The notes under the pieces are model-generated. The model searched no databases. It was not told where the DNA came from and saw only the letters and a program-made list of their open reading frames with translations. Of a stretch of 64,000 nt of DNA, positions 51,660 to 60,824 are shown one piece after another. The stretch's first letter is position 1. Each line of letters opens with the position of its first letter. This stretch comes from Betaproteobacteria bacterium (GTDB lineage: Bacteria > Pseudomonadota > Gammaproteobacteria > Burkholderiales > Usitatibacteraceae): NCBI GenBank assembly GCA_016720855.1, contig JADKJU010000003.1, positions 753,900 to 817,899 on the forward strand. Direction: 5' to 3'. A program made the translations under genes and the position numbers.

Positions 51660-52841
51660 ATGGGAAGACCAAGCGTCGTAGCGCCGCGCGAGACAACCGC
51701 CTCGATTCGAATGAGTTCTGCTGAAAAGGCCGCGCTGGAGGGGCGGGCAAAGACCTTGGGACACAGGTCCTTGAGCGAATATCTGCGCGCATTGGCAAAG
51801 GCAGACTTCGAGGCCGCAACACCGAAATTGAAGCCACCGCGTGTCGTCCGACCGTTGACAAAATATCACTCCACAAAGCTAGGGGCGATGTGGAACGGAG
51901 ATTCGCTCGACTGGATGGATACACGGGAAGCGGGGAGCGTAAATCTTATAATGACGTCGCCCCCGTTCGGACTTGTACGCAAGAAGACCTACGGCAATGA
52001 AGATGCTCACGCCTACTGCGACTGGTTTCGCCCCTTTGCGGAGCGCTTCCGCAAGGTGCTACGCGATGATGGAAGTCTCGTAATTGACATCGGTGGCGCG
52101 TGGAAACCGGGGACACCGACACGTTCGCTTTATCACTTCGAGTTGTTGGTCATGCTTTGCGAGGAATACGGCTTTCACCGAGCTCTTGTGCACTATTGGT
52201 GGAATCCCGCAAAGCTACCGACCCCAGCTGAGTGGGTGAATGTTCGACGTGTACGGCCGAAGGACGCAGTCAACTGCGTATGGTGGTTGTCAAAATCCCC
52301 CTATCCAAAGGCAAGTAACCGTCGAGTCCTGGCCCCATATAGTGACTCGATGAAAGCCTTGCTGAAGAACGGCTATCGAGCCAAGACACGACCGTCCGGC
52401 CACGTGATTTCGGAAAAATTTGGTCGCGACAACGGAGGGTCCGTTCCACCCAATCTACTTGCTATTGCGAACACGGAATCCAACGGAGCCTACCAGGACT
52501 ATTGTCGCGAACGAGGCTTAGACATTCATCCCGCGCGATTCCCTGCAGCATTGCCCGAGTACTTTATCCGGATGACGACGGATCCGGGTGACTTCGTCTT
52601 CGACCCATTCGGAGGTTCCTGTGTAACTGGAGCGGTTTCGGAAACACTTCGGCGCCGATGGGCATGCGTAGAACTAAATGCTACCTACCTAGAAGGCGCG
52701 ATCGCGAGGTTCGTTTGTCCACCGTCTCCTACGGCTGCCGAGAAGCCGTCGTCATACGCAATTCACACGCCATGCGCAGCCCCAGTAAACGAATCGGAGG
52801 TCCCGCTGGTGGCTAACGGGGGTGCCTCTCGGGCTGCCTGA
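51660..52841 (+). CDS. Ribbon-helix-helix/DNA methyltransferase fusion
   Basis: 393 aa from ATG 51660 (GGTGAG 5 nt upstream; a TTG at 51648 is also in frame). Residues about 8-48 form a ribbon-helix-helix: TTASIRMSSAEKAALEGRAK, TLGHRSLSEYLRALAKAD. The methyltransferase follows in beta-class order: MWNGDSLDWM, MTSPPFGL (motif IV), KVLRDDGSLVIDIGG, then FVFDPFGGSCVTGAV (motif I) and CVELNATYLEGAIARF. TSPP suggests N4-cytosine, N6-adenine being possible. Divergent from the HNH nuclease gene; protects the DNA it cuts and may repress its own or the nuclease promoter. Confidence 0.8.
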   Translation: MGRPSVVAPRETTASIRMSSAEKAALEGRAKTLGHRSLSEYLRALAKADFEAATPKLKPPRVVRPLTKYHSTKLGAMWNGDSLDWMDTREAGSVNLIMTSPPFGLVRKKTYGNEDAHAYCDWFRPFAERFRKVLRDDGSLVIDIGGAWKPGTPTRSLYHFELLVMLCEEYGFHRALVHYWWNPAKLPTPAEWVNVRRVRPKDAVNCVWWLSKSPYPKASNRRVLAPYSDSMKALLKNGYRAKTRPSGHVISEKFGRDNGGSVPPNLLAIANTESNGAYQDYCRERGLDIHPARFPAALPEYFIRMTTDPGDFVFDPFGGSCVTGAVSETLRRRWACVELNATYLEGAIARFVCPPSPTAAEKPSSYAIHTPCAAPVNESEVPLVANGGASRAA

Positions 52842-52842
52842 C

Positions 52843-54075
52843 TTAGGCTGCAGCAGCCACGACAGAAGCCCACGGCGCGAGAACTGCTGCCCCTAGGTCG
52901 GACAGGTCCAAGCAGCCAACCGGGCCTGATCCGACGCGCAGAGGAGCATCACCTCGTTGTGCAAGTGCAATGAGGCTGCGGGAAAGTATCGCAGTGGAAT
53001 CCTCGCCCTGGCGAAACGCTGAGTCGCGAGCGTACCCTGTGATTTGGGCACAGGCATCTAGAATTGCGCGTGGCGCGGATAATTCCGCACCGAACCATTT
53101 GCATTCTACGATTGCGACAATACGCCCGGCATTTTCGATAGTGAGATCCGCCCGCGAGCTACCGGCGGAAATCCCCAGCGAATCTGCCAAATCGGCAATC
53201 ATCCTTTCTCCCTTATCCATTTCCACATCAGGACGGGGCGGAATTGAGCGTTGCCACCAAACATCGAGGTGGCCTATTCTAGCTGCGGGTCTACCAGCGG
53301 CGAACGAGGCGTCGAGAACAGAACGAACGCCAACGGCAGCAGAAAGTGCCTCCGCAACTTCAAGCAAACAGGCAATTTCGAATTGTCGCCAGGTCTCAAG
53401 ACGGGGCAGCACGTCTCCCGCAAGTAGGGCGGCGACGCTTTCGGGCTCGATCGCATCAAGCCCAGTCAAGGCCGAGGCGCAGTCCCACGAAAGGCGGTAT
53501 AGCGGTGCGCGTGCCTTAGCTGCTTGTCGGCGCTCATGGGCGCCGATCCGTGATCTTCCTGCGGGAGATGCCAGAATTTCCCTGAGCGCAGCAACTCGCA
53601 ATGCATCGTCCACCAATGAAAGTCGCTCGCGTGCTAGGCCGTCAAAAATCCCACCGCGGGCATGTAGCGCTGCGGCCCTAAGGGCACCGCGCGCCGAGTC
53701 GAGTGTCTTGGCCAGGACACGATTTGGCCCGGTAAACCAGCTGCCCGCGGCCTCCGTGACAACAAAGGCAGCTGAATCGCATGTGACAGCTTGGAGTAAG
53801 GCTGAGGCGGCAGCGTCGGGCGGGCCGGGCAGTTCACCAGAGACTTCGCGGCGAACATCGTCCAGGGCTGGGCTGATCTCCCTCGGCCTGGATGCGACCC
53901 GAGTAGCTAGGCTGCCAACAGGCCCAGAGAGGGCCCACCACATACGCAGCGCGTCTAGGTCCTCGTCTCTCAGACTGCCTATTGCGCCGCCATAGGGGGA
54001 GCGCTCTCCTGCCCCAAGGTGCCGCAGTAGTCCGCGTAGGCACAGGACCTCGAGCGCCTTCTCCGCTTCAGTCAC
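52843..54075 (-). CDS. PD-(D/E)XK nuclease partner of McrB-like ATPase
   Basis: 410 aa. The first 250 residues are helical and Ala-rich with no known domain. The C-terminal third contains EMDKGERMIADLADSLGISA, SSRADLTIENAGRIVAIVEC, KWFGAELSAPRAILDACAQI: the Asp in ADLTI and the Glu/Lys in VECKWF give D...ExK. That is an endonuclease core in the position where McrC carries its nuclease. It lacks other recognisable McrC sequence. It overlaps the AAA+ gene by 4 bp (ATGA), so the two form one system. Confidence 0.7.
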   Translation of the reverse strand: MTEAEKALEVLCLRGLLRHLGAGERSPYGGAIGSLRDEDLDALRMWWALSGPVGSLATRVASRPREISPALDDVRREVSGELPGPPDAAASALLQAVTCDSAAFVVTEAAGSWFTGPNRVLAKTLDSARGALRAAALHARGGIFDGLARERLSLVDDALRVAALREILASPAGRSRIGAHERRQAAKARAPLYRLSWDCASALTGLDAIEPESVAALLAGDVLPRLETWRQFEIACLLEVAEALSAAVGVRSVLDASFAAGRPAARIGHLDVWWQRSIPPRPDVEMDKGERMIADLADSLGISAGSSRADLTIENAGRIVAIVECKWFGAELSAPRAILDACAQITGYARDSAFRQGEDSTAILSRSLIALAQRGDAPLRVGSGPVGCLDLSDLGAAVLAPWASVVAAAA

Positions 54076-55763
54076 GCAGAGAACTCCCTACAGTCCAGAC
54101 GGAGGCGGTCAGCCCTCGCCGTGTCCAGCGTCCATGCTGCAGCCACGCCGCTGGCAAGATCCGATGCCTCACGCGGGGAGAGGCCGTCCATCAAAGGCAG
54201 TACACACATTCGGAAAGCGGACAAGAACGCGTCGGCCGACGACCCCATTGGAAGCGCAAAGGGGTCTAGCGCCGCGTCAAGCGCAACGAGCGTTTTCAGG
54301 AAATCAACGATCGGTGCCCCACCGATCTCTCGAGCAGCGTTTACTGCACGCCACATGGCGCCGACTGGATTTGTCGGCACCGGAGTCGGAACAGTAATAC
54401 TTAGCCGTGCGGCCATCTCTTCAATGAACTTATCTGGATCCGAAGGGGCGCCGACCTTGATCCACGCGAAACGCCGACTCAAAGCGTATGAAATTTGGCC
54501 TAGCTGGGTCTTGTCGTAAGTATTCAGCGTGCAAATAAGGCGCCACGCGGGCTCGGGGGCATGCTCATGTGCGGCCATACCGGTCCGCGACTCAGGTAGC
54601 ACCACATGAAACGGACTAGCAGGGTCCGTTGCATCGGCTCGGCACGGCAGTACAGAGGACTGCCCAGAGAGAATGGAGAAAAGTGGTCCGAGAACTTTGT
54701 CGATCGGACACCTATTCAATTCATCAATGATCGTCGGTTTGTCGAAGTTGCGAAGAAGAGCGCCCGGAATAAAGCCGATCGCCCCCCCTCCAAGGGGCTG
54801 ATATCCGCCGACGAGGTCCTGAGTGCTCCAGGCAGAGGAGGCCGTCAGCATTAGGTAGGAGCCGTCCCCTTCGTCGCGTTCCGAAAGTTCGCGGGCAAGG
54901 TACTCGGCAAGCGTTGTCTTTCCCGTCCCCGGAGGGCCATAAAGAATGATGTGGCGCTTACCGGAGTTCACCGCCGCCTCGATTTGGTGATAGACCGACG
55001 GATCCACACCAACCAGAGATGTATCCTCCGCGATTCCGAACGGCGCGGCTGCGGGGGTCACAGCGAATATCGCGGAGAGATCAGAAACTAGTTGGTCCCT
55101 TCCGGCTGCCGAGCTACCGTCATAAACAGTCGCGCTAGCGAAAGTCGCGACTGCGAGCGCCACGGCGTCATATGTAGTGCCGGCGGCCGGTGTAACTGCA
55201 CCGGGAACCTTTATGAGGGCGCGAAAGGCAATATCGTAGGATCGTTTGGCGGTCCCACCGCCGAAATCGATCGTGCGGGCCGATGGGTTGAAATCACTAA
55301 GTGGATCGCCCGAAGTTCCCGCGGGAAGTGGCTTTGCGAAGGCAAGGATCAACAGGTACTCCCAGCCTTGCGGATACGCCCAAGTAGCGGTCGGGCCTGA
55401 GGGCTTGACCGCTGGAAGAACGCGAAATGCCACTACGGAGCAACTTCCGTCACGATTGTTGATGTAGCCCACTGTCTTGCCCATTGGGATCTGATTCCCA
55501 GCCGCATCGAGGGCAAACCGCGCCACCAAACTTCCGGCCAACTGCATCTCAACCTGAACAATCCACCGCGGTGGCTTGCTGGAGACGGAGTGCGGGTTAG
55601 TCCAAAATCCCGCCGTCACACTGGTTGGTTCGCCAAGCGCCAGCGCCTTGGTTCCTCCGCTTTTTATGGACAGGCCCCTGGGCGTAAGCAGGCTCGTCTG
55701 AATGTCGTCCTTAAGTGCCTTAAACACACCCAAGATGTCATTTGTGGGCAGTGGCGCAGCCAT
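54072..55763 (-). CDS. McrB-like AAA+ ATPase
   Basis: 563 aa. The first 270 residues are a novel beta-rich region (VTAGFWTNPHSVSSKPPRWI, VGYINNRDGSCSVVAFRVLP). The AAA+ domain has HIILYGPPGTGKTTLAEYLA (Walker A), STQDLVGGYQPLGGGAIGFI, and TIIDELNRCPIDKVLGPLFS (Walker B with DELNR as in McrB), then RLICTLNTYDKTQLGQISYA, LSRRFAWIKV (sensor). McrB hexamers use GTP to translocate and activate the nuclease McrC. The N-terminal region is where McrB-type systems recognise modified DNA or other triggers. A type IV-like restriction role is inferred. Confidence 0.8.
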   Translation of the reverse strand: MAAPLPTNDILGVFKALKDDIQTSLLTPRGLSIKSGGTKALALGEPTSVTAGFWTNPHSVSSKPPRWIVQVEMQLAGSLVARFALDAAGNQIPMGKTVGYINNRDGSCSVVAFRVLPAVKPSGPTATWAYPQGWEYLLILAFAKPLPAGTSGDPLSDFNPSARTIDFGGGTAKRSYDIAFRALIKVPGAVTPAAGTTYDAVALAVATFASATVYDGSSAAGRDQLVSDLSAIFAVTPAAAPFGIAEDTSLVGVDPSVYHQIEAAVNSGKRHIILYGPPGTGKTTLAEYLARELSERDEGDGSYLMLTASSAWSTQDLVGGYQPLGGGAIGFIPGALLRNFDKPTIIDELNRCPIDKVLGPLFSILSGQSSVLPCRADATDPASPFHVVLPESRTGMAAHEHAPEPAWRLICTLNTYDKTQLGQISYALSRRFAWIKVGAPSDPDKFIEEMAARLSITVPTPVPTNPVGAMWRAVNAAREIGGAPIVDFLKTLVALDAALDPFALPMGSSADAFLSAFRMCVLPLMDGLSPREASDLASGVAAAWTLDTARADRLRLDCREFSA

Positions 55764-56198
55764 GTTGTGTCTTTCAGTTGTTCTCAGCGATTCACGAATA
55801 TTCCGGCTCCGAATGCTTCCCGGTCAACCATCTCGCCCGAAACGACTATGAATGCTCAGTCCGCCGACTTTCAGCGGCCGTATTCGACCTGATCGCGCTC
55901 CGCCAAGCGGCCGCCAGAGGAAATCCCCAAATAATTTCTCTGGATTTCCGAAGACGTCCTCAGATCCCTGATTTAGCTTGAGTCGCTGAAAACGAAGTGG
56001 AGGTCCCATGGAATATCTCGAACGCCACGAATCCGACGCTGCGCTTAGACATTGGGCTGGACGATGAATTGATCGAGGCGCTTGTGATTTGCTCGAGCAA
56101 GCATTGCGACCTGACCTTCTCAGCACTAGCTCGATTGCTGCTAGTCCAGGAGGCTTTGCAAATGGACTGCATACCAAGCAGCAACACGCAAATTTAGG
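55764..56198. other. 435-bp stretch between McrB-like gene and IS21 element
   Basis: No convincing promoter pair or terminator is seen. One short ORF (55997-56197) is listed separately. The 3' part abuts the IS21 left end. It may hold the leader of the McrB-like operon, which reads leftward from 55763. Confidence 0.4.
55997..56197 (+). CDS. Possible small ORF before IS21
   Basis: 66 aa with a GTG start at 55997. LRLDIGLDDELIEALVICSS, FSALARLLLVQEALQ looks faintly like a small DNA-binding protein, but there is no good ribosome site and the ORF ends at the IS edge. It may be a decayed or chance ORF. Confidence 0.25.
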   Translation: MEVPWNISNATNPTLRLDIGLDDELIEALVICSSKHCDLTFSALARLLLVQEALQMDCIPSSNTQI

Positions 56199-56340
56199 GC
56201 GCCCCCGGCGGCCACCCAAACTCCCGCACCTGTGGCCGGGTCAAACTCCCGCACCCTGAGCACCCGTAAGGGCGCCTGATCCCGGGCGCCGGACGGCGCG
56301 ACGTACGCTCCTCCCCGACCAATTCGGGGAGAGGGAGAGA

Positions 56341-57926
56341 GTGAACGTCTTGAAATCGCATTTGCGCATGAGCGTCCTGGCGCTGCTCGAGAGCGGCGTG
56401 GGGCAGCGGGAGATTGAGCGGCGCCTGGGGGTGTCTCCGAAGACCGTCCGGCGTTATCAGAGGCTGGCAAATTCCCCCGGGGTGGCCACCGGCTCTGGTG
56501 CTGCGGATGGGCAAACTCCCGCACCCCCGGCCACCGGCTCCGGGGGCCCGGAGGGCCAAACTCCCGCACCCCGGCCACCGGCTCCGGCCAACGAGTCGAC
56601 GACCTCGGCGTGCGAGCCGCACCGGGAGTGGATCGAGTCGCAGGTGTTGCTGGGCAGGAACGCCGTGGCCATCTACCAGGACCTGGTGGAGGGCCACGGC
56701 TTCGCACACGGCTACAACTCGGTGAAGCGCTTCGTGGCGCGGCTCAAGGCGCGCGCGCCCGAGCGCTTCGACGTACTGGAATTCGCCCCGGCGAGGAAGC
56801 GCAGGTCGACTACGGCGAAGGGGCGCCCACGCTGGATAGCCGCGGCAAGTACCGTAAGCCGGCGCTCTTCGTGATGACGCTCAAGTACTCGGGCAAGAGC
56901 TTCAGGAAAGCGGTGTGGAAGGCCGACCAGGAGAGTTGGGCGCGGGCGCACGAGGAGGCCTTCCGTGCCCTCGGCGGCTGTCCTCGGTACGTCGTGCTCG
57001 ACAACCTGAAGCAGGGCGTGATCAAGCCCGATCTGTACGAGCCCGAGTTGAATCCCGTCTACGCGGCCATGCTCGCGCACTACGGTGTCGTCGCCGATCC
57101 GTGCCGTGTCGCCGACCCCAACCGCAAGGGAACCGTCGAGAACGCGATTCAGCACACGCAGTCGACCGCGCTCAAGGGGCGGCGCTTCGAGTCCGTCGAG
57201 GCGCAGAACGAGTGGCTCGCGCACTGGGAGGAGCGCTGGGCGGCTCCGCGCATCCACGGGCGCAAGAAGCGTCAGGTGCTCGAGATGTTCCGCGAGGAGC
57301 AAGCGCACTTGAAGCAGTTGCCTGCCGAGGGCTGCAGGTACTTCCGCCAGGTCACGCGCACGGTCGATGACGCGGGCCTCGTGCAGGTCGAGGGCTCGTA
57401 TTACGCCGCTCTTCCAGCCGCGCCTCACAGCGAAGTCACGGTGCGCGTGTACGAGCGCGAGATCGAGATCCTCGAGCGCGTTGGCACCGTGCTGCGCCGG
57501 CACGAGAAGTCGCTTCGCAAGGGCGCCTTCGTGATGCAGGAGAGGACCGCGTCTTCAACCCGTCGCGTGAAACGGGTGCGCCTGCTCGTGCGCCTGGAGA
57601 CCATCGGCCCGGCAACTGCCCAGGCCGGCCGCGAGCTCTTCGCCAAGCTTGGCCGCCCCGGCCAACGAGCGATCTACGGCCTCGCAAACCTCGTGCGCAA
57701 GCACGCGCGCGCCGACATCGAGGCGGTGTGCGCGCGCCTCACGCAAGCCAACTGCTTGTCCTACGCCGCCGTCAGGCGCGCGCTCGAGCGCCAGGCGCCC
57801 CCTGCGGCCGACCCGCCGCTCACGCAGGCGCATCCGGCGATTCGCGACATCACCGAGTACCAAACGCTCTGGGAGGCGCTCTCCCAGGTCCACCACGAGG
57901 ATCCCGATGGCAATGTCTATCACTGA
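56341..57926 (+). pseudogene. istA: IS21-family transposase IstA (frameshifted at about 56790)
   Basis: The first frame (56341 to about 56790) encodes the N-terminal HTH (MSVLALLESGVGQREIERRL, GVSPKTVRRYQRLAN) and a Gly/Pro/Ala linker. The second (to 57926) has the DDE core: EEAQVDYGEGAPTLDSRGKY (first Asp), CPRYVVLDNLKQGVIKPDLY (second Asp), NRKGTVENAIQHTQSTALKG (Glu). A missing C in GCCCCGGCGAGG restores one frame. The linker encodes TPAPPATGSG units translated from two AAACTCCCGCACC repeats. It catalyses insertion with IstB. Confidence 0.85.
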
Positions 57927-58674
57927 GCTGGAGCGCGCGCTACGCAGCCTGCGCCTGTCCGGCATGACCGCAACACTGCAGGCTCGCGCGCTCCAGGTTG
58001 GCGCGCATGAAATGGACTTCGTCGAAGCCTTCTCCTGGCTCGTCCAGGACGAGCTCGACCGGCGCCGCTCGCGCCTGCTCGAGCGACGCTACGCGCTCTC
58101 GGGGCTGCCCGAGCGATGCGACCTGAAGAGCTTCGACTGGAGCTACAACCCGCGGCTTCCCCGGCGCGACGTGCTGGGTTTCGCCACGCTCAAGTTCATC
58201 GACGCGAAGGAGGACGCGCTGCTCATCGGCCCGCCCGGAACGGGTAAGAGCCATGTGGCGAAGGCGCTTGCCGCGCTCGCAGTCGCCCACGGCCGGCGCG
58301 TGCACTACCGCGAGGCCCACCAGCCTCATCGAGGACATCGGCGAAGCTCGCGAACTCGGTGAACTGCGCAAGCTGCGCGCCCAGCCTAAGGCCGCCGAGC
58401 CTGCTCGTCATTGACGACCTCTTCCTGCGCAAGCTCCCCGCCCACGCCGGCGACGAGCTCGCCGACGTGCTCATGAGCCGCTACGAGAAAGCCTCGACGA
58501 TCGTCACCTCCAACCGCCCGCTCGAGGACTGGGGCGGCTCCTCGGCGATGTCGTCGTAGTCACCCCGCTCCTCGATCGCCTCATGCACCACGGCTACCTG
58601 CTGCGCTTCGAAGGCAAGCTCGGCGCCTGAAAGAGGCCGCGGCGCGTGTTGCCAAGAGGGGATCAACCGGGTAA
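57907..58674 (+). pseudogene. istB: IS21-family helper ATPase IstB (several frameshifts)
   Basis: It starts at ATG 57907, overlapping istA. MTATLQARALQVGAHEMDFV, EAFSWLVQDELDRRRSRLLE, ALLIGPPGTGKSHVAKALAA (Walker A) are intact. After HYREAH at about 58320 the frame breaks; the downstream part (SLLVIDDLFLRKLPAHAGDE, STIVTSNRPLEDWG) is in another frame, and the expected C-terminus RLKEAAARVAKRGSTG, ending 58672-58674, lies in a third. At least three indels separate the pieces. IstB is the AAA+ partner of the transposase. Confidence 0.8.
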
Positions 58675-58753
58675 CTTCGCCGCGTCCCGCCGCCTGCTCA
58701 GGTGCGGGAGTTTGACCCGGCCACAGGTGCGGGAGTTTGGGGTGGCCATCGGG

Positions 58754-58778
58754 GGCGCTATTGGCTTTGCCGTACCCA
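58754..58778 (+). repeat. 25-bp repeat at the right end of IS21, copy 1
   Basis: A 25-bp sequence beginning GGCGCTATTGGC and ending GTACCCA spans the last bases of the IS and its flank. The same 25 bp occurs inverted at 61080-61104. It encodes AIGFAVP in the plus orientation. Confidence 0.7.
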
Positions 58779-58815
58779 AAGGAAGGCGCACGCCGTGGTC
58801 AAAGGGTTGGTCATA

Positions 58816-60117
58816 TCAATTCACAGTCTTAGGAAGCCGCGACTTCGACTTGACCTCGTTCACGACGCGATCAAAATCTGATTCGTATTCGCGGTCCTGA
58901 ACAACCCGGTATTTCTCGAACTCACTAATGGCTTTTCGATCGGCGTTTTCGCGTCTCACGCGGCCGAATCCATCCAACACGTCGTATTCGTTGAAGCGCA
59001 GGAAGCCGTCGAGCTTTTCAACCCATTGCTGCATCGTGAGGGCAATTCGTCGCTCAGCGAAGCTTTCGGCAAAGTCGAGATACATCGACACCAGACGATT
59101 GAGTTTTCCTAGCTCATTCTCATCAAGATAGTTCTTGCCTACCGTTACATCGAGCTTGGTTATCTTCCCGCCCTTGCCCTCGTTCCTCCACGATTGCAGG
59201 CCCATATTGGGCTTGCTGGCGTCGGCACGTAGTTCAACTAGTTCGGCTGCGGTGTGCCCATGAATCGCGTGATGAAGCTTGTCCTGGACCTGGGCATAGA
59301 ACAATTTGCAGACAGGGGAGTTCTTATCGTAGTCAATGCTGCACTGCGCGAATAGATCGGTAATCTTCTGATAGAAGCGCCGCTCGGAGGAGCGAATCTC
59401 CCGGATTCGCTCCAGGAGTTCGTTGAAGTAGTCCTTGCCGAATACCTGCTTCCCCTGCTTGAGCCGCTCATCATCAAGGGCGAATCCCTTAATCATGTAG
59501 CTCTTGAGGACTCCGTAGCCCAGCGCCGAAACAGTGTGGCTCTATAGGAGTTGACCCTATAGCCAACCGAAATGATGGCGTCGAGGTTATAGAAATTCGT
59601 TTCGTAGGCCTTCCCGTCCTGGGCAGTTATTCGGATTTTCCTAATGACTGAATCGTCCAGTTCGTTATCCCGGTAAAATGATGTGCTGGAGGTGTTCATT
59701 GACCGTGGGGACGGTGACCTCAAATATCTCCGCCATTCCTCGCTGAGACGCCCACGCAGTTTCATCGCGTACCAAGACCTGCACCTTCACGCCACCGCCC
59801 TCCGACTCGTAGAACAGAAAGTCAGAGCCGCCGGCCTCCTGCGCGACAGAGATCGGGGCCTCTGGCTCTGGCTCCGGCTCTCCCGTGGCGGGTAGGGCCA
59901 CTATTTGTTGACTCGAGGGCCTTGGGGCCGCGGCGATGAAGTCCTGTGCGTGGAGTTCAATGCCGTTGGCCCTGCCCAGCTCCATTAGCTTCGGCCACCA
60001 GCGCCCCGGGATGCTGTCGGTCTTGGCCCAGTACGAAATCGTGCTTTGGGACTTGCCAATCAGCCTTGCAAGAGCAGACTGTCCCCCGAACTTCTCGATG
60101 ATCTCCCTACCGTTCAT
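58816..60117 (-). pseudogene. YdaS-type HTH fused to RhuM-family protein (two frameshifts)
   Basis: Reading leftward from 60117: an N-terminal HTH (REIIEKFGGQSALARLIGKS, QSTISYWAKTDSIPGRWWPK) of the YdaS kind and a Pro/Glu linker. Then the RhuM domain in three frames: FLFYESEGGGVKVQVLVRDE to about 59690, LDDSVIRKIRITAQDGKAYE to about 59500, and IKGFALDDERLKQGKQVFGK to 58816. One extra A near 59686 and a missing G in CTACGGAGTCC explain the breaks. RhuM proteins occur with restriction or toxin genes; the function is unknown. The HTH would bind the tandem sites just upstream. Confidence 0.75.
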
Positions 60118-60143
60118 GGCATCCCCAACGAATAAGTGCTGGG

Positions 60144-60186
60144 ATTATAGCGAACTGTTCGTTTGACGACAACCAAATTGTTCGTT
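60144..60186 (-). promoter_or_regulatory. Promoter with tandem operators for the YdaS-RhuM gene
   Basis: On the minus strand TTGTCG (60172-60167) and a perfect TATAAT (60149-60144) are 17 bp apart. Two repeats, AAcTGTTCGTT (60153-60163) and AAtTGTTCGTT (60176-60186), lie 23 bp apart and cover the spacer and the -35 upstream flank. The encoded HTH protein is the likely binder. Confidence 0.7.
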
Positions 60187-60201
60187 ATCATGGGTCCGTC
60201 C

Positions 60202-60441
60202 TCAGGGAGCCAATAATTTGAACTCGATTCCTCCGCTCCGTACTTCCACGACGAACAGACCGCCTGCGACTTCGTGGAATCTCGCATTTGGGTCCATGGG
60301 CGCGTCTGCCCGAAGCACGGGACCGTTGGCGAGAGCGGCGACGCGTTTGATCGCGCCATGGACGTTCTTGTCCGGATCCCGAACGACAAGAGGCAGTAGG
60401 TGGGCGCCATGAGTACATAGCGCAGAGGCTCGGAGTGACAT
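60202..60441 (-). CDS. Possible small hypothetical protein
   Basis: 79 aa from ATG 60441. LLPLVVRDPDKNVHGAIKRV, AALANGPVLRADAPMDPNAR and FHEVAGGLFVVEVRSGGIEF look protein-like. It has no strong ribosome site, and no family is recognised. It ends just before the YdaS promoter. Confidence 0.35.
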   Translation of the reverse strand: MSLRASALCTHGAHLLPLVVRDPDKNVHGAIKRVAALANGPVLRADAPMDPNARFHEVAGGLFVVEVRSGGIEFKLLAP

Positions 60442-60470
60442 TGCCACCGTCGCCGAGCCCAAATGGACAA

Positions 60471-60516
60471 CGGCCCGTACAGTTCGCACCTTGGCGGGAG
60501 AGGACTGTACGGGCCG
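60471..60516. repeat. 13-bp inverted repeat upstream of the small repeat protein gene
   Basis: CGGCCCGTACAGT (60471-60483) and ACTGTACGGGCCG (60504-60516) are perfectly inverted with a 20-nt loop. It lies 38 nt before the ATG at 60555; it may be a leader hairpin, an operator or a terminator without a T tract. Confidence 0.6.
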
Positions 60517-60554
60517 GGAGTGGCGCCACATCAACTTCTAGAGGAAATCTTAAC

Positions 60555-60824
60555 ATGGCATCCAGCAAATCCAGCAACGAATCAACTGGTTCTAGGGCCG
60601 CGACCGCAGCAAGCAAAGTCCTGAGTGATCCGCGTTCGACGGCCGCCGAGAAATCGGCGGCTGCATCGGCACTCACGCAAGTTCGCGCCAAAAACGAGGA
60701 AACGCGCGCGCGCGCGGCAAGTGCGGCGGGTAAGGTTCTGAGCGATCCCACGTCTACCGCCCGCGAGAAGTCTGCGGCAGCTTCGGCATTGACGCAGGCC
60801 CCGCCGAAGCGGAAGACGCCGTAA
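60555..60824 (+). CDS. Small protein of two internal repeats
   Basis: 89 aa from ATG 60555, with GAGGAAA upstream. Two near-identical units: AASKVLSDPRSTAAEKSAAA and AAGKVLSDPTSTAREKSAAA, each followed by SALTQ. Ser/Ala/Lys-rich, highly soluble and basic, with short helical repeats like small bacterial proteins of the same kind whose function is unknown. Ends PPKRKTP. Confidence 0.65.
   Translation: MASSKSSNESTGSRAATAASKVLSDPRSTAAEKSAAASALTQVRAKNEETRARAASAAGKVLSDPTSTAREKSAAASALTQAPPKRKTP

Larger units (their letters stand above)
56199..58758 (+). mobile_element. IS21-family insertion sequence, frameshifted
   Basis: About 2.56 kb with istA- and istB-like genes. The ends GCGCCCCC (56199-56206) and GGGGGCGC (58751-58758) are inverted, and the next 60 bp match imperfectly (GGCCACCC...). 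The 13-mer AAACTCCCGCACC lies twice at the left end (56218, 56243), twice inverted at the right end (58701, 58726), and also twice inside istA (56513, 56558). Multiple terminal binding repeats are typical of IS21. No clear target duplication was seen. Both genes carry indels, so it is probably immobile as written. Confidence 0.85.
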
